Of a stretch of DNA of 64,000 nucleotides, positions 30,320-40,729 are shown in pieces. Source of the DNA: Sepiola atlantica (Eukaryota; Mollusca; Cephalopoda; Sepiida; Sepiolidae); assembly GCA_963556195.1 (NCBI GenBank), contig OY744544.1:43076484-43140483 (forward strand), read 5' to 3'. The translations under genes were made by a program, and so were the position numbers. Every line of letters begins with the position of its first letter. The stretch's first letter is position 1. The notes below the pieces were generated by a model that was not told the origin of the DNA, did not search any database, and saw only the letters and a program-made list of their open reading frames with translations.

Positions 30320-30845
30320 GTCAGCTAAGAGTGGCTGAGAAGACAAGCGGATGTGGTTGTTTCCGGTGACCAGTGGAGAGTGACTGAGAGGGAGGGGGGT
30401 CCGGACATCTGGGATTTCCGGTCAAAGGTGGATATATTGATGGAGCAGATGAGAGAGGATGGTAATCACAAATTGGAATCAGCGTTCGGCTTAGAAAAGA
30501 TTGGGGGTAGACTCGAGTGAGGCGAGGTTGATGGCTGGAATCGAAATAGACAACCAAACCAGTTTGAAGATGCCATAAGATGAGATTCTGTATTTGAAAG
30601 ACTGGAACTTTACTAAGATGTGGACGCTAACGGCAAGGACCTTGACCACACACACAACTGACTTATACCAACAATATGTCTGTGTTTGTATTTTTATTGT
30701 GTGAATCTGCATTGCTTTTGTATACAACTTGCAAACCAGTGCTTGTGTCCTCGGCGATCGTCAGTATGAGAGACGACATGGCCAGAACGCAAGATGAAGT
30801 CGAACAGAAAACCACCGCACAAACATTACTTACAGTCGTTAGTTG
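30320..30845 (-). repeat. Interspersed repeat, possibly LTR-derived, copy 2
   Basis: The part 30620-30820 is the reverse complement of the 24525-24760 repeat. It separates two pieces of one antisense LINE and so looks like an insertion. Confidence 0.5.
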
Positions 30846-30849
30846 AAAC

Positions 30850-31250
30850 TTTAATAAAAGTCTCCCATTCAGCTTCAAACTTGGCAATCCGAACATGTTT
30901 GGCTTCACCATAAGCAGTTTTTGCAACCTTAGCCTCGACTATGCTCCCTGTCCTCTTAAGCATATAGTAAGCCTTGAAACATGCCCATTTCTCCTTGATT
31001 GCATCTTCAACCCAATTATTTCACCACCAGGTCCCTGATCTCCACTGATGGTTTTTAGAGAGGCCACATACCTCGGTGGCCGCGTTCATAAGAAGGCCTT
31101 TCAATGCAGACAACATATCTTCCAAAGCATTCCCAGGGCTGTTTTCTGTAGCGGCAATAGTCACCTTGGCCTTGAAAATTTCATAGAACTGGCTAGCAGC
31201 AGCTTGGTTGTTCAGTTTCCAGGTGCCGATACGAGGTGTAAATCTGTGAT
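30850..31250 (-). pseudogene. LINE linker between endonuclease and RT, antisense
   Basis: Minus strand encodes TPRIGTWKLNNQAAASQFYE, then NAATEVCGLSKN, TWW with a stop, NNWVEDAIKEKWACFKAYY and AKTAYGEAKHVRIAKFEAEW. This matches the region between endonuclease and RT in LINEs (AAxxVxG, TWWWN, K-rich YxxAK). It is probably from the same insertion as 29832-30262. Confidence 0.75.
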
Positions 31251-31544
31251 TTTTTTCATTCTTGGTATGTGAACAAAGAAGTCACAAACCACAAGTAAAA
31301 AAAAAAAAAAAATGTTTCAACAGTAACAACATACTAAAATAAGAACACTTATTTTTAAAATGCTTCAGTCCGTGCATCTTGCAATGAAAATGCTATTTAA
31401 AACAGACTAACAGATAATAAAAAAAAGGGTATCAGAGATGTGAGAACGCCTCCATCATCATTATCATATTTGGTTTAAAGTCCATTTAACATGCTGTCCA
31501 GGCCTTTATTTATCCCGCTTTCTCTCAAATCCATTCTTATCACT

Positions 31545-31900
31545 TCCTCTAATGGTCTTCCCTGTCAATTGACCCTGTTAATTCAACTGTTCTACATTTT
31601 GCTAACCAAAGCACTCTCATCCATTCTTTCAATGTGACCAAACCAGCAAAGTCTCTTGTTCTGCACACAACTCCCAGTGATGTCCAGATTAATCTTCTGA
31701 AGTCATCAGATCTAAGCCTGTCTTTTAGACTCACATTACACATCCATCATATTCTCATATCATTTCTCTCCATGCAACGCATGTCCTCAACTATCAATGG
31801 TCAGGTTTCACTTCCATACAACATCATACTGCATACACATGCCTGATAGACTCTTCCCTTGGTCAGTAATGGTAACGCTCACAACCATTACTGTGCATCT
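31545..31900 (-). pseudogene. LINE RT C-terminal fragment, antisense
   Basis: Minus strand encodes KGRVYQACVCSMMLYGSET, VEDMRCMERNDMR, then MCNVSLKDRLRSDDFRRL and a tail with WMRVLWLAKC. This is the conserved thumb/C-terminal block of RT-bearing LINEs (ACVxxxxLYGSETW, MCxVxLKDR). It has two stops and a frameshift. It lies upstream of the linker piece on the minus strand, so a second copy or a rearrangement is implied. Confidence 0.8.
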
Positions 31901-31904
31901 GTGT

Positions 31905-34660
31905 CAATCTGGAGCAAACTTAAATTCTGTTAAACTTCCAATCTTTTGAAAAACGCTGTTAAATTTGAAAACGTGTATTCCTTTTCTAATATACAAAGTA
32001 AAGTCAGTTTCTTTGTCATCAATAGCTTTCTTACTACAAACTCAATATTTGATTCTAGTTTGTCAGTTCGGTACTTCTGCAGTTTATAGACCGTGCTGAA
32101 ATAATAACATTATTTAGAAACCTGTTCTTAACATCGGCAGGGGGAGGGAGGACTTTGTTAACTATTCTGTACTTTCGCCTAACAATTTAATAAACAAAAG
32201 ATACCATAAAAATTTAATTTAACATGAAAATCCTATCTAAAAAATAAACTGCAGAAATACTGTAAGTTATTTTGCTGGATTGTTGCAACATGTTGTTACG
32301 AATAATAAAATGTAACTTGATTTAATTCCTTCCAGAAAATACTTTGTGTCGGAATAATTTTCAAATAATCACCATCTTAAAAAAGGGCCTTAATTCTGTA
32401 TTTGTCGACACAAGGTTACTTCCCTTTGTTTGGAACAAAAAAATTGGAGAAAAAAACGACATAGTTGAAAAACAAAAAACAACAACAAATAAACAAGTAA
32501 AAACACCGAGTAGGTAGAGCTAGTAAAAAAATTCAGTTAAAATAGAAAATATTTTTTAGCAAATAATTTGTTTTCAACAATTTATTTAATTATTAACAAA
32601 TAATAAAATCAAACTGTTTTTATCATTGGAATGAAAAAAACATTTTCTTAATTTTGAAAATATTTTTTAACAATCAAATCAAATTTTTTTTATAATTGGA
32701 ATATTTTAGTTTTGTTTTTTTAAATACTTTTAAATGGTTTAATTATTAACTAAATATAATTATATTACAAAGTAACAAACAATTTTCAACACATAATAAA
32801 TTCAAACTGTTTTTTATAAATGACAAAAGTAAAAATTCTGCCAAAAGCTATGTAGCCTAAAATAATTGAGGATTTATTTTTGATTAACACCAGTTCGCAA
32901 TTACTGATTTCAGATTTGGCGGTTATGATGAAATAGATAATTTCTATTTTACCAAACTTCATTAAAGTTTTACAATTCTGATTTTTTGGCGATAAAAAAA
33001 TTAACAGATTTATTTGTTTACAGAGAGTAATATCCTAGTAAGGGTTCCATATAATAAATTGGAAATAGTTCCACAAGTCCCTAGCACTGGCACTATTTGT
33101 ATTAATATCTATGTACTAATAGGAATGTCCAATCCTACAACAGAACATTTAAGAAGAGCACGAGACCAGATTTCAAAATTCTTCAAAACAACTTAGTAAA
33201 AGATGTGGCCCTATGTGCCGTAAAAGCTACTCAGGATCGTATCCTGAGTCTCCCACCATTGAATGTAGTCTGGCGCTATGATGACCGCATGCATTCTCTA
33301 CTGCTTACTCTGTCAATCGTTCTATACTTATGTTATTCTTTTATTTATTTCGTAATTAATTTAACTCCATTAATCAATTAATATTTTACCAACAAACTCC
33401 TCATTGTGTCACAAAGAAATGGAGATTAATTAGTTAAGTTGAATAAAATATATTTTAATTAAAATTTTCATCATCTCCTTCCAAAACATCTTCAAAATAT
33501 CAGTCCGCAAAACGTATCAAGAGAAAAGCCACACCTTTAGTCCACGAAAGATGTACAATACAACATAGCATACATTAAGGAAGATCTTACACTAGCTGGG
33601 ATAGCCATCCTAGGACAGGTTCATAATAATGAGCTACATTTAATAAGTGTATAGAGAAATTAAATAAATTAACAACGTAATTCAAACAAATAAATTATGA
33701 ACTTTCTATTTACTGAACATCAGAAGATATAGAGGATTTAAAAGTTTGTAAGATGGTGAAGTGAGTTCAGAAATACTTGTTAAGCTCCTGCTGATGTGTG
33801 GGTATGAACAGTTAAGTGTGTATTTTCTCCCACAAGTTGTTATGGTAGTGCTTATTTGACGTGGAGAGTGTGAATGATGTTCAAACTGCTATGTTTCGTA
33901 TTTTGTTGCAGCGATTATTTGTTAATACAGGTCTGGATTCTTTGTTTATATACTGTGGGGATCGGCTCTCAGCTGGTTAGCGGCAAATCTTTAACAGTTT
34001 CTTTTATTGGTTCTGGTGGAGATATTTTAAACTCTTCTCATTGTCTGAAAAATATATATTTTCTTCTATTTATTTTGAACCGATTTTGTACAAAAATAGT
34101 GAACTCCATTTTTTTATGAATATTTTTCCAGTGTTTGCACAAGTACAAAAGAGTGCAAATCCCAAAATACATCAAAGCAACCCCAAAAATTGATATAGTA
34201 AAGAGTGTAAAAATAGGGATTATGCAACTGAAGTTATGGGCCTAAACACGTTAATTTTGTAGAGTTTAGTACCCATTAGGGTTTTATTATGATTGAAATT
34301 TACTTAATTACTTTGGAATAAAAAATTTTGTGTCTTTTCCTTATAGTTGAAATTTCATCACTGACCTTTTTTTAAAAAGTGCAGGAGGTCAGTCCCCCAT
34401 ACTTCAATGCAAATAAAAACATTGATTATGCAGTATTAGTTTATTCTAAACAAGCTCTCATCTTGCTGACTACGTGCAACAATTTCTTTAGGCATTAATA
34501 TTTTTATAAATTACTATTAATATAAGCTTGCTATCATGCGCAAGCAAAGTATCACTATGCTGGCAACCACTGTAAATGCGAACTGGCTCATTTAACTCAC
34601 TATTGCTGTATGCATGCAAACTCTATGAAGTCACACTAAAGATAATGTTTTAAGCTCTAT
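31905..34660. other. Long AT-rich stretch without recognised genes
   Basis: About 32400-32830 is extremely AT-rich, with two diverged copies of AATAAAATCAAACTGTTTTT (about 32600 and 32800). A 9-bp inverted repeat ACTCAGGAT/ATCCTGAGT sits at 33229-33249. Open frames at 33014-33196 and 33874-34119 show no recognisable domain. Confidence 0.45.
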
Positions 34661-34666
34661 TTATAA

Positions 34667-34737
34667 GTCCAAATAGGTCAGTTGGTAGAACCTCAGACTG
34701 AAGATCAAGGTTTCGGTTTCGATTTCTGGTCATGGCA
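34667..34737 (+). pseudogene. tRNA-Phe(GAA)-like pseudogene
   Basis: AAATAGGTCAGTTGGTAGA matches the D-arm and A-box; CAGACTGAAGATC is the tRNA-Phe anticodon arm with GAA; GGTTTCGATTTCTGG replaces the B-box GGTTCGATCC. The acceptor ends (GTCCAAA and TCATGGC) pair poorly and the T arm is disrupted, so a working tRNA is unlikely. It may be a SINE head, but no second copy is in the window. Confidence 0.6.
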
Positions 34738-34739
34738 TC

Positions 34740-35905
34740 CGCTTTATTTGTTGGGAATTTATTATTTAGTATAATTGCAATATTCTCCATTTCTAAAAGT
34801 AGTTAAGATCTCTGATAATTCAATGTATTTATTACTTTAAAAAAAAAATTGTGATTGGCAGACAAAATCTCTGTTTATATAAGATAGCCGGTTTCCATTT
34901 TTATAACAGTTCGACTATTATGCTATCAGACAATGGGAAGAACTCCATTTGGATTCTCTATATCATGCTATGGGCAGGAATCTTCCAGTTTCTTCATGAA
35001 TCACAAATCGTCCATTTTCTGGTAAGCTTATTATTTTCTGGTTTCTTACCTTCCCACCAGCATTTACTAACTATGCTTATTAATGACAAAAGAAAATCTA
35101 ACTTACCTGTCTTCGATTAAAATAAAATAAGTTCTTACCTGAAAAAGAAAAAGAAAACAACATAATTTAAAGGAATATAAAACTGAATATATACAGGGTC
35201 AAAATAAAGATAATTATGGGCAATTTACCCCACCAAAACTATTTACAATATCAACACTTCTCCATAAGTGAATTTTTTGAGTCCCTTTGACTTCAGGGTT
35301 ACCCTTTTTAAATTCAAAACATAATGTGCTTTAAAATGCACCTGGGATATTTTATTATTGCTCATATTATTAACATAAGTTCTTGAAAATGTCTAATGAA
35401 ATAGCACAAAGTTCTCGAAAAAATGGAAATAAAAACATTTTAACATCAATTGGAAATTTTCTTTATTCTATGAGTAACTCAAGAAACAAGTGCTTATAAG
35501 AGCACACCTAAAGTCACTGAAAAAAAAAGACTAAATGAAGACAAATTGAGAAAGAATGGGAAAAAAATCGGGAAAAACGACAATATAATGTTTTTTTCTG
35601 GAAGGGATTCCCTCTTTTTTCACTGGTCATAGACTTCGCATTTCAACCTAACAAATCACATGATTAAAAATTAAATAAAAATTTAATAACCCCTTTTAAA
35701 CAAACACATAAACATCCCTTAAAGATAAATAGAAACAATATATGTATCCTTTAATAATATTAATACACCTTAAATATACAATTAATAACAGACGACCACA
35801 TGGACACATAATACCCAACTGCACGGAAATAAAACCTGTTACAAAGAATCTGATTGGTTAACTAGCTAGTCGTGTGTATAAAAACACCCGGCAAAAATAA
35901 CTCCA
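34740..35905. other. Unassigned AT-rich stretch
   Basis: No domain recognised in the 89-codon frame at 34851-35120. 35500-35870 is A-rich. Confidence 0.4.
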
Positions 35906-35910
35906 TGCAT

Positions 35911-35964
35911 TTTAGCCTGAAGATTTCCCCAGGGATGAAACGTGGGAGCCTCTGTGTAGCTTAA
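35911..35964 (+). ncRNA. Hammerhead-ribozyme-like motif, weak stems
   Basis: Stem I TTTAGC (35911-35916) with GCTTAA (35959-35964), five pairs and one mismatch. Core CTGAAGA (35917-35923), stem II with TTCC/GGGA around a short loop, GAAA (35937-35940), then stem III 35940-35957 relying on wobble pairs. Cleavage triplet GTA ends at 35958, the commonest natural triplet class. Confidence 0.5.
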
Positions 35965-36132
35965 TTGCCATAAATATATTTTCATAGCTTACTATATATA
36001 TATATATATATGTAGTATGGTAAGTCAATGAAAATTGATTAGACCTGCAAATGGAAGCAAATCGATATCTTCAGTTGTTCAAAACAAGGAGCAGTTTAGT
36101 TAATAAAAAACATTTATTTTTCTTCTCTTTCA

Positions 36133-36180
36133 TTCCTTAAACCAGGCTTTTCAAAGATTAAAATCTTATCATCAGAGGAA
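36133..36180 (-). ncRNA. Hammerhead-ribozyme-like motif with three stems
   Basis: Minus strand, hand-folded: stem I TTCCT (36180-36176) with AGGAA (36137-36133), 5 perfect pairs. Core CTGATGA (36175-36169), stem II AAGATT/AATCTT with TT loop (closing pair U-U), GAAA (36152-36149), stem III AAGC/GTTT with a 3-nt loop. Predicted cleavage after A at 36138 (TTA). It can fold as a single molecule, unlike the ACGT-type motifs. Overlaps a spurious 81-codon open frame. Confidence 0.65.
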
Positions 36181-36354
36181 AAATTATGATTGATAAGTTG
36201 ACAGGATAGGACTGTCAAAGTTCTAAATTTGAAAGAGTTTTTTTTTTTAATTTTCAAGTTCAAACGGGTATGAGAATCACCAATAATGAAATCCAAAAAA
36301 GCGTGGGGCTCAGAAATATTGGTAAATCCAGAGGAATCTGTATAAAAATCCAAT

Positions 36355-36357
<3 letters not shown>

Positions 36358-36393
<36 letters not shown>
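36358..36393. repeat. (TA)n microsatellite
   Basis: TA tract on the 3' side (minus strand) of the hammerhead-like motif at 36417-36485. Confidence 0.95.
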
Positions 36394-36397
<4 letters not shown>

Positions 36398-36416
36398 TTG
36401 GTACACAAAAATTAGT

Positions 36417-36485
36417 ACAACATTCGTACCGTCGGTTTCAAGCACAGAAGGACTTAGGCATCCGGCTCTCTTCAGCTCCTGTTGT
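36417..36485 (-). ncRNA. Hammerhead-ribozyme-like motif, family D, copy 1
   Basis: Minus strand: outer stem I ACAACA (36485-36480) with TGTTGT (36422-36417), an internal loop, and a closing G-C. Core CTGAAGA (36475-36469), stem II base GAGC/GCTT, GAAA (36439-36436), stem III ACC/GGT with GAC loop, cleavage triplet GTA ending at 36427. Two relatives at 41776 and 56997 have the same layout and also lead into (TA)n. Confidence 0.6.
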
Positions 36486-36632
36486 CATCTGTTTTGGAAA
36501 TGTGAAGTCACGTGTCACTCTCGTTTGAACGCGTTATTTGCTTAGAATGTTCTGTATGTTTGTTTAAATTTAGTGTAAGGAAGGTTAAAAAAAGGGTAGG
36601 GGTGAAAAGTAACTATATTACAAAGAAGTTTG

Positions 36633-36633
<1 letters not shown>

Positions 36634-36663
<30 letters not shown>
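36634..36663. repeat. (TA)n microsatellite, left flank of Merlin element
   Basis: TA tract ending at the left TIR; a second one lies just past the right TIR (38454-38507). Confidence 0.95.
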
Positions 36664-36667
<4 letters not shown>

Positions 36668-37180
36668 GCATCACAACCGTACCGCCGAACTTCCGTTCTA
36701 ACAGGAGTTCCAAACCAGATTGGTGTAGTCCGGAAAATGCCATCTGTATATTTTTGGTCAACAAATAAGAAAAGCAAAATGATTTCTGTATTAGGAAGTT
36801 TAAAATTTTACTTTTTTTTAACTGGAATGTTATTTTTTATTTACATATTTTAGAACGAAAATAGTGAAACTTAAAATTTAAAAAAAATTTTTTTTTTTTA
36901 CTAATAAACTTTTTTTTTTAGAAATGAAATAACTTCTGGTATTAAACTTTTAATCTAATCATATCCAGCATATTAATTCTGCTAATCTAGTCAACAGATA
37001 TGAATAAAATCGTTGACAACGTTATTACAGCGGCTGACCTATGTTTTATTAACATAACCTTGAAAGAATTAATCGTCGAAACGACTGATAATTTGAATAA
37101 CATAAAATGGTTGGCATGACACGGACTAATTAGCAATAACTTAATGAGCCAGAAATGTCCCCCCCCCCCGTCCATGGCGT

Positions 37181-37923
37181 ATGAACCTACAAAGCAAAAA
37201 AAAAAGAAAAAAGAGCATTAACAGCTACTTATGGGTTTGCCCAAAATGTAAGAAAACGAAAAGTTTACAGGTGGGCTCTTTTTTTGAGGGTGCCCATTTA
37301 GCGACAAACAAAGTCCTGCAAGTCATATATTATTGGTGCTTACAAGAGCCGCAAGTACATGTTGCCAAAGAGACTGGTGTATGCAAGCAAGATTTGCAGG
37401 ATTGGTATAGTTTCATGCGCAAAATTTGCGTCATGTATTTGATCGACAATCCTATTCAGATGGGTGGACCTGGTAGGACTGTTGAAATCAACGAAAGCAA
37501 ATTTATGAATCATAAATATAACCACAGTAGATTTAGAGAAGTCCGATGGGTTCTTGGTCTGGTCGAGCGAGAAACAAATGTGACAATGATGGTGCCAGTC
37601 AAAAAGAGAGATGCAGAGACTCTTTTGCCTATAATTGGGCGCTATGTTCACCCAGGTACACACATTGTAACGGATGGCTGGTGAGCCTATAATGTCCTAC
37701 CGAATCATTTTGTGGTCAACCACAAATACAACTTTGTGGATCCGGACGACCCTACAATCCACACAAACCGTGTGGAAGGAAGCTGAAGTCAATGCAAGTA
37801 ATGAGAAGGACTAGCCCGGAAAAATTCCAGGATCACCTCCAGGAATTTCTTTGACGCTGCCGAATGAAAACAAATTTCTTCGGCAATATACTGTATTGGA
37901 TATGCTATTATGATAAAGTTTAA
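37181..37923 (+). pseudogene. Merlin transposase (IS1016/ISXO2-like DDE), broken
   Basis: N-terminal zinc-ribbon part: CPKCKKTKSLQVGSFFEG. A central region with AKETGVCKQDLQDWY follows, then the DDE domain: GGPGRTVEINESKF (family pattern EIDES; Asp is Asn here, codon 37490-37492), HIVTDGW (second Asp, 37673-37675), TGA at 37682-37684, AYN...VVNHKYNFVDP, TNRVEG with the third acidic residue Glu at 37775-37777, TGA at 37784 where Trp is usual, then a frameshift and KFQDHLQEFL...NILYWICYYD to a TAA at 37921. The first catalytic Asp loss, two nonsense codons and a frameshift make it inactive. Length otherwise fits the family (about 240-300 aa). Confidence 0.9.
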
Positions 37924-37984
37924 TTTATTTTATTTTATTTCAATTTAAACAGAAGTATTACAAAATTTTTTCACTATTAGTATT

Positions 37985-38250
37985 TTTGGATAAAAAAAAT
38001 AAACTTACCTCAACAAACATTTAAAGTATTTTTGGAAAAACACATATTTTCGTTATAAAATATTCATGTAAAAGGGAAAGACATAACAATTCTAAGAAAA
38101 AATGTTTATTATATTTTCACTATTATTATTTTTGAACAAAAAAATTACTTTCCAAAAAAAAACATTTCACATATTTTTGGAAAGACACATATTTTCATTA
38201 TTAGTAAAAAAAATAAAAATTTCAAGTTTTTTGGACAAAAAACGTTCACT
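37985..38250. repeat. Subterminal repeats inside Merlin element
   Basis: Motifs of the inner TIR (ACATATTTTCGTT..AAAATAT) recur at about 38041, 38187 and 38250 with spacing near 145 and 60 bp, plus TATTTTTGGA at 37979, 38028 and 38171. Only the right side has these extra copies. Confidence 0.55.
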
Positions 38251-38453
38251 ATTTTCGTTTTAAAATATGTATGTAAATAAAAAAAATAACATTCCAGTTA
38301 AAAAAAAAGTAAAATTCTAAGTTACTAATTACAGAAATTATTTTGCTCTTATTTGCTGACAAAAAATATACAGATGGCATTTTCCGGACTACACCGGTCT
38401 GGTTTGGAACTCATTTTAGAACGGAAGTTCGGCGGCACGGTTGTGATGCTTCT

Positions 38454-38464
38454 AATATATACAT

Positions 38465-38505
<41 letters not shown>

Positions 38506-38507
38506 CT
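38454..38507. repeat. (TA)n/(CA)n microsatellite, right flank of Merlin element
   Basis: TA-rich tract beginning at the right TIR. Confidence 0.95.
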
Positions 38508-38509
38508 TG

Positions 38510-40245
38510 ACTGGATGTCTTGTACCCTTAAACCTGTTTGGAAAGGAACCCCATAGTCTAAATATACATAGTGTAATAGAAACATTTGTTTAAGTAAACA
38601 CTTTATCTGATTCACTCTTGACAAATGGACAAAACACGGATAACACAAACAAAAATGTCAGCCGTTAACATCTAATCGTAAAAAGATTAAAAACCTTCTA
38701 AGTTTAAAGCTAAACTAAGCAGGATACCTTAAGACTTGAGATAATAAAAATAAATCTTTCCAATTAAACTATCTTCCCTTCTCTTCATAATTAAATACAA
38801 ATAACCTTTAAAATTGATTAATTAATTTAGGGTATGATTCTAGCCAGAGTTGTGATCCCAAACATTTTTACAATGGAAGATTCAGATGTTGCGCCCTCTC
38901 ATGACCCCAATGTGTGTGTTTTTTTTGTTTTTTTTTTATTAATTTGACCAAATAAAGAGAGATCTTGAAGGAACCATATTAAATGGGGATTAAGATATAC
39001 TACCCCTTACCCAAGATATATTTTTAGATATCCATGCTGTATCAGTCGGTTGGTCATGCTTCAGTTTGAAATAGCATTGAGACGATAGAAATGAACACTT
39101 ACCAATTTCAAAGTGCCCACAAAATAAGCTTATCGAGTGGCCATTTGCAAGTGGGGAAAAATGCATGTTCAGAGCTATGGATTTTTGTAGGTGTTGATAA
39201 TTTGCATGCATAGGCATTGACTCGTTTCAAAAGACGAGATACGATGACAATGAAAGAGAGAGAAAAAACGAGGTGGCTGTGAACAGACAAGAAGGTGATT
39301 CGTGCAGTTGGAAGAGCGTTCTGATAGTTTTCTTAGTGCTGTTTCGGTGTTGTCTGAATTCCTCCAGAGTTTTAGACCATCATTTTCACCTTATTGTGTC
39401 ACAAGGGACTTTTCAGTTTCTAACTGGAGAATCGAAATGACACAGGTGTAAGGGCTCTAATTGTTGTACAGTTTACAAAAAAAATCTTGCTTGAATGAAG
39501 CAACATTTATATAATAAAGTATTTACTTATGGACTAGCAACTGATCAGAAAACAGAGAATAGACTTGTCCATCTAAGCATAATGAAACATTCGAGTCTGC
39601 TTATATACCAACTTACCAGCTTCTGATCTATTTAGTTCTGGCTCAACTGGTCAGACAGCTAACTACTAAATTCAATAGTTACAAGCATTTTAATCACAAA
39701 CACTCAGATAGAATGAACATATAATTCTAGATATATCCAAACATTTCTATACAAAACATAAGTTTGAAATAGCATGTTCATTGGTCTGTAATGTTTAACA
39801 TTGAAATTGTATTTTTGCCTGTTTGTTACACTTAATTTTGAAATGTAATTTTCATAACACACAGATTGAATGGACGCATTGTAAGAATATACGGTTTTTG
39901 TTTTTATGGGGAAGGGTCAAGTGCTGTAAGTTCCCCCCCAATCCTCCCCGAAAATTAAAAAAATCTGACCAATTGCAGGGAAGCCATATAAAATGGATAT
40001 CTATACAAACGGTTTGGAAAATCAATGGCATAACATTGGGATTATATTCTATATGAATAAAGGAGCTTGTGGGAGTTGCTTTTGTAATATCACTCCATTA
40101 CTAGTCTAATATCTTAAGGACGAATCGGTTACGTTGGTATGGTCGTATGAAGCATTCATCCTCCTGGACAAACTGTGGCAATAGCATGGAAGTCTTAAAT
40201 TGCAGGAAGATTCACCAGCCAGAATGGAATTTTGAGACAGTTGAC
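38510..40245. other. Unassigned stretch
   Basis: Mixed sequence. T-run near 38917-38938. Small open frames at 38990-39290 and 39823-40056 show no motif. No transposon ends found. Confidence 0.4.
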
Positions 40246-40250
40246 TCACT

Positions 40251-40725
40251 GAATAGATTCGTTATTTTTTATGGTACCTTAATGGAATTTTAACATAATA
40301 TGAGGAAGACAATGGAGATGTTTGCAAAAAAGAACAAAAATAAAAAAAGAATTTATGAAAAATAACATCTTTTAAATGGTTTCCATTTTCAGTTTCACCA
40401 AATCGTGCCCTTTCCAAAACATTATCCATGACGGATTGCAGGATCACTCGATTACGATTTAATTCCAAACTCCATCCTGATGTTCTCCTTCAATTCCTAT
40501 AGAGTTTTAAGTTTGTTGATATAAACTTTAATTGAGATACCCTCCACAAGAAAAAGTCAGGGCTAGTGAAGTCTAGAGAACGTGAAGGCCAGTTGACATT
40601 GCCAACTTTTTCATTTTTCTTTGTTATATTATGTTAAAATTCCATTAATGTACCATAAAAAATAATGAATCTATTCAAGTTAAAAATCCCTCAGTGACTT
40701 CTTGGCCACCCTGTATGTAAATTTT
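40251..40725 (-). mobile_element. Deleted Tc1/mariner-like element
   Basis: Inverted repeats 40251-40300 and 40626-40676 match over about 50 bp with two differences (ATTTTTTATGGTAC, TTAATGGAATTTTAACATAAT). The right side continues outward to GGCCACCCTGT near 40710, a common mariner-type end. The left outer end is not preserved. Confidence 0.7.
40300..40615 (-). pseudogene. mariner-like transposase C-terminal fragment
   Basis: Minus strand encodes VNWPSRSLDFTSPDFFLW, the family block WPxxSPDLxPxDFFLWG that carries the last acidic residue of the DDE/D triad, followed by VSQLKFISTNLKL and after a stop LELNRNRVILQSVMDNVLER and ENGNHLKDV. The N-terminal DNA-binding and first two catalytic residues are missing. 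Confidence 0.75.
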
Positions 40726-40729
40726 ATAG

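Larger units (their letters stand above)
36664..38453 (+). mobile_element. Merlin DNA transposon with ~206-bp terminal inverted repeats
   Basis: Left TIR 36664-36869 and right TIR 38245-38453 are inverted copies: terminal AGAAGCATCACAACCGT, then GCCGAACTTCCGTTCTAA, GTGTAGTCCGGAAAATGCCA and the inner AACTGGAATGTTATTTTTT and CGAAAATAGTGAA. They enclose a Merlin-type transposase pseudogene. Total 1,790 bp. Both ends border TA-rich sequence, so the expected 8-9 bp target duplication cannot be read. Confidence 0.9.

Noticed and set aside
34667..34737. Functional tRNA-Phe
   Set aside because: Acceptor stem does not pair and the B-box is altered by insertions.
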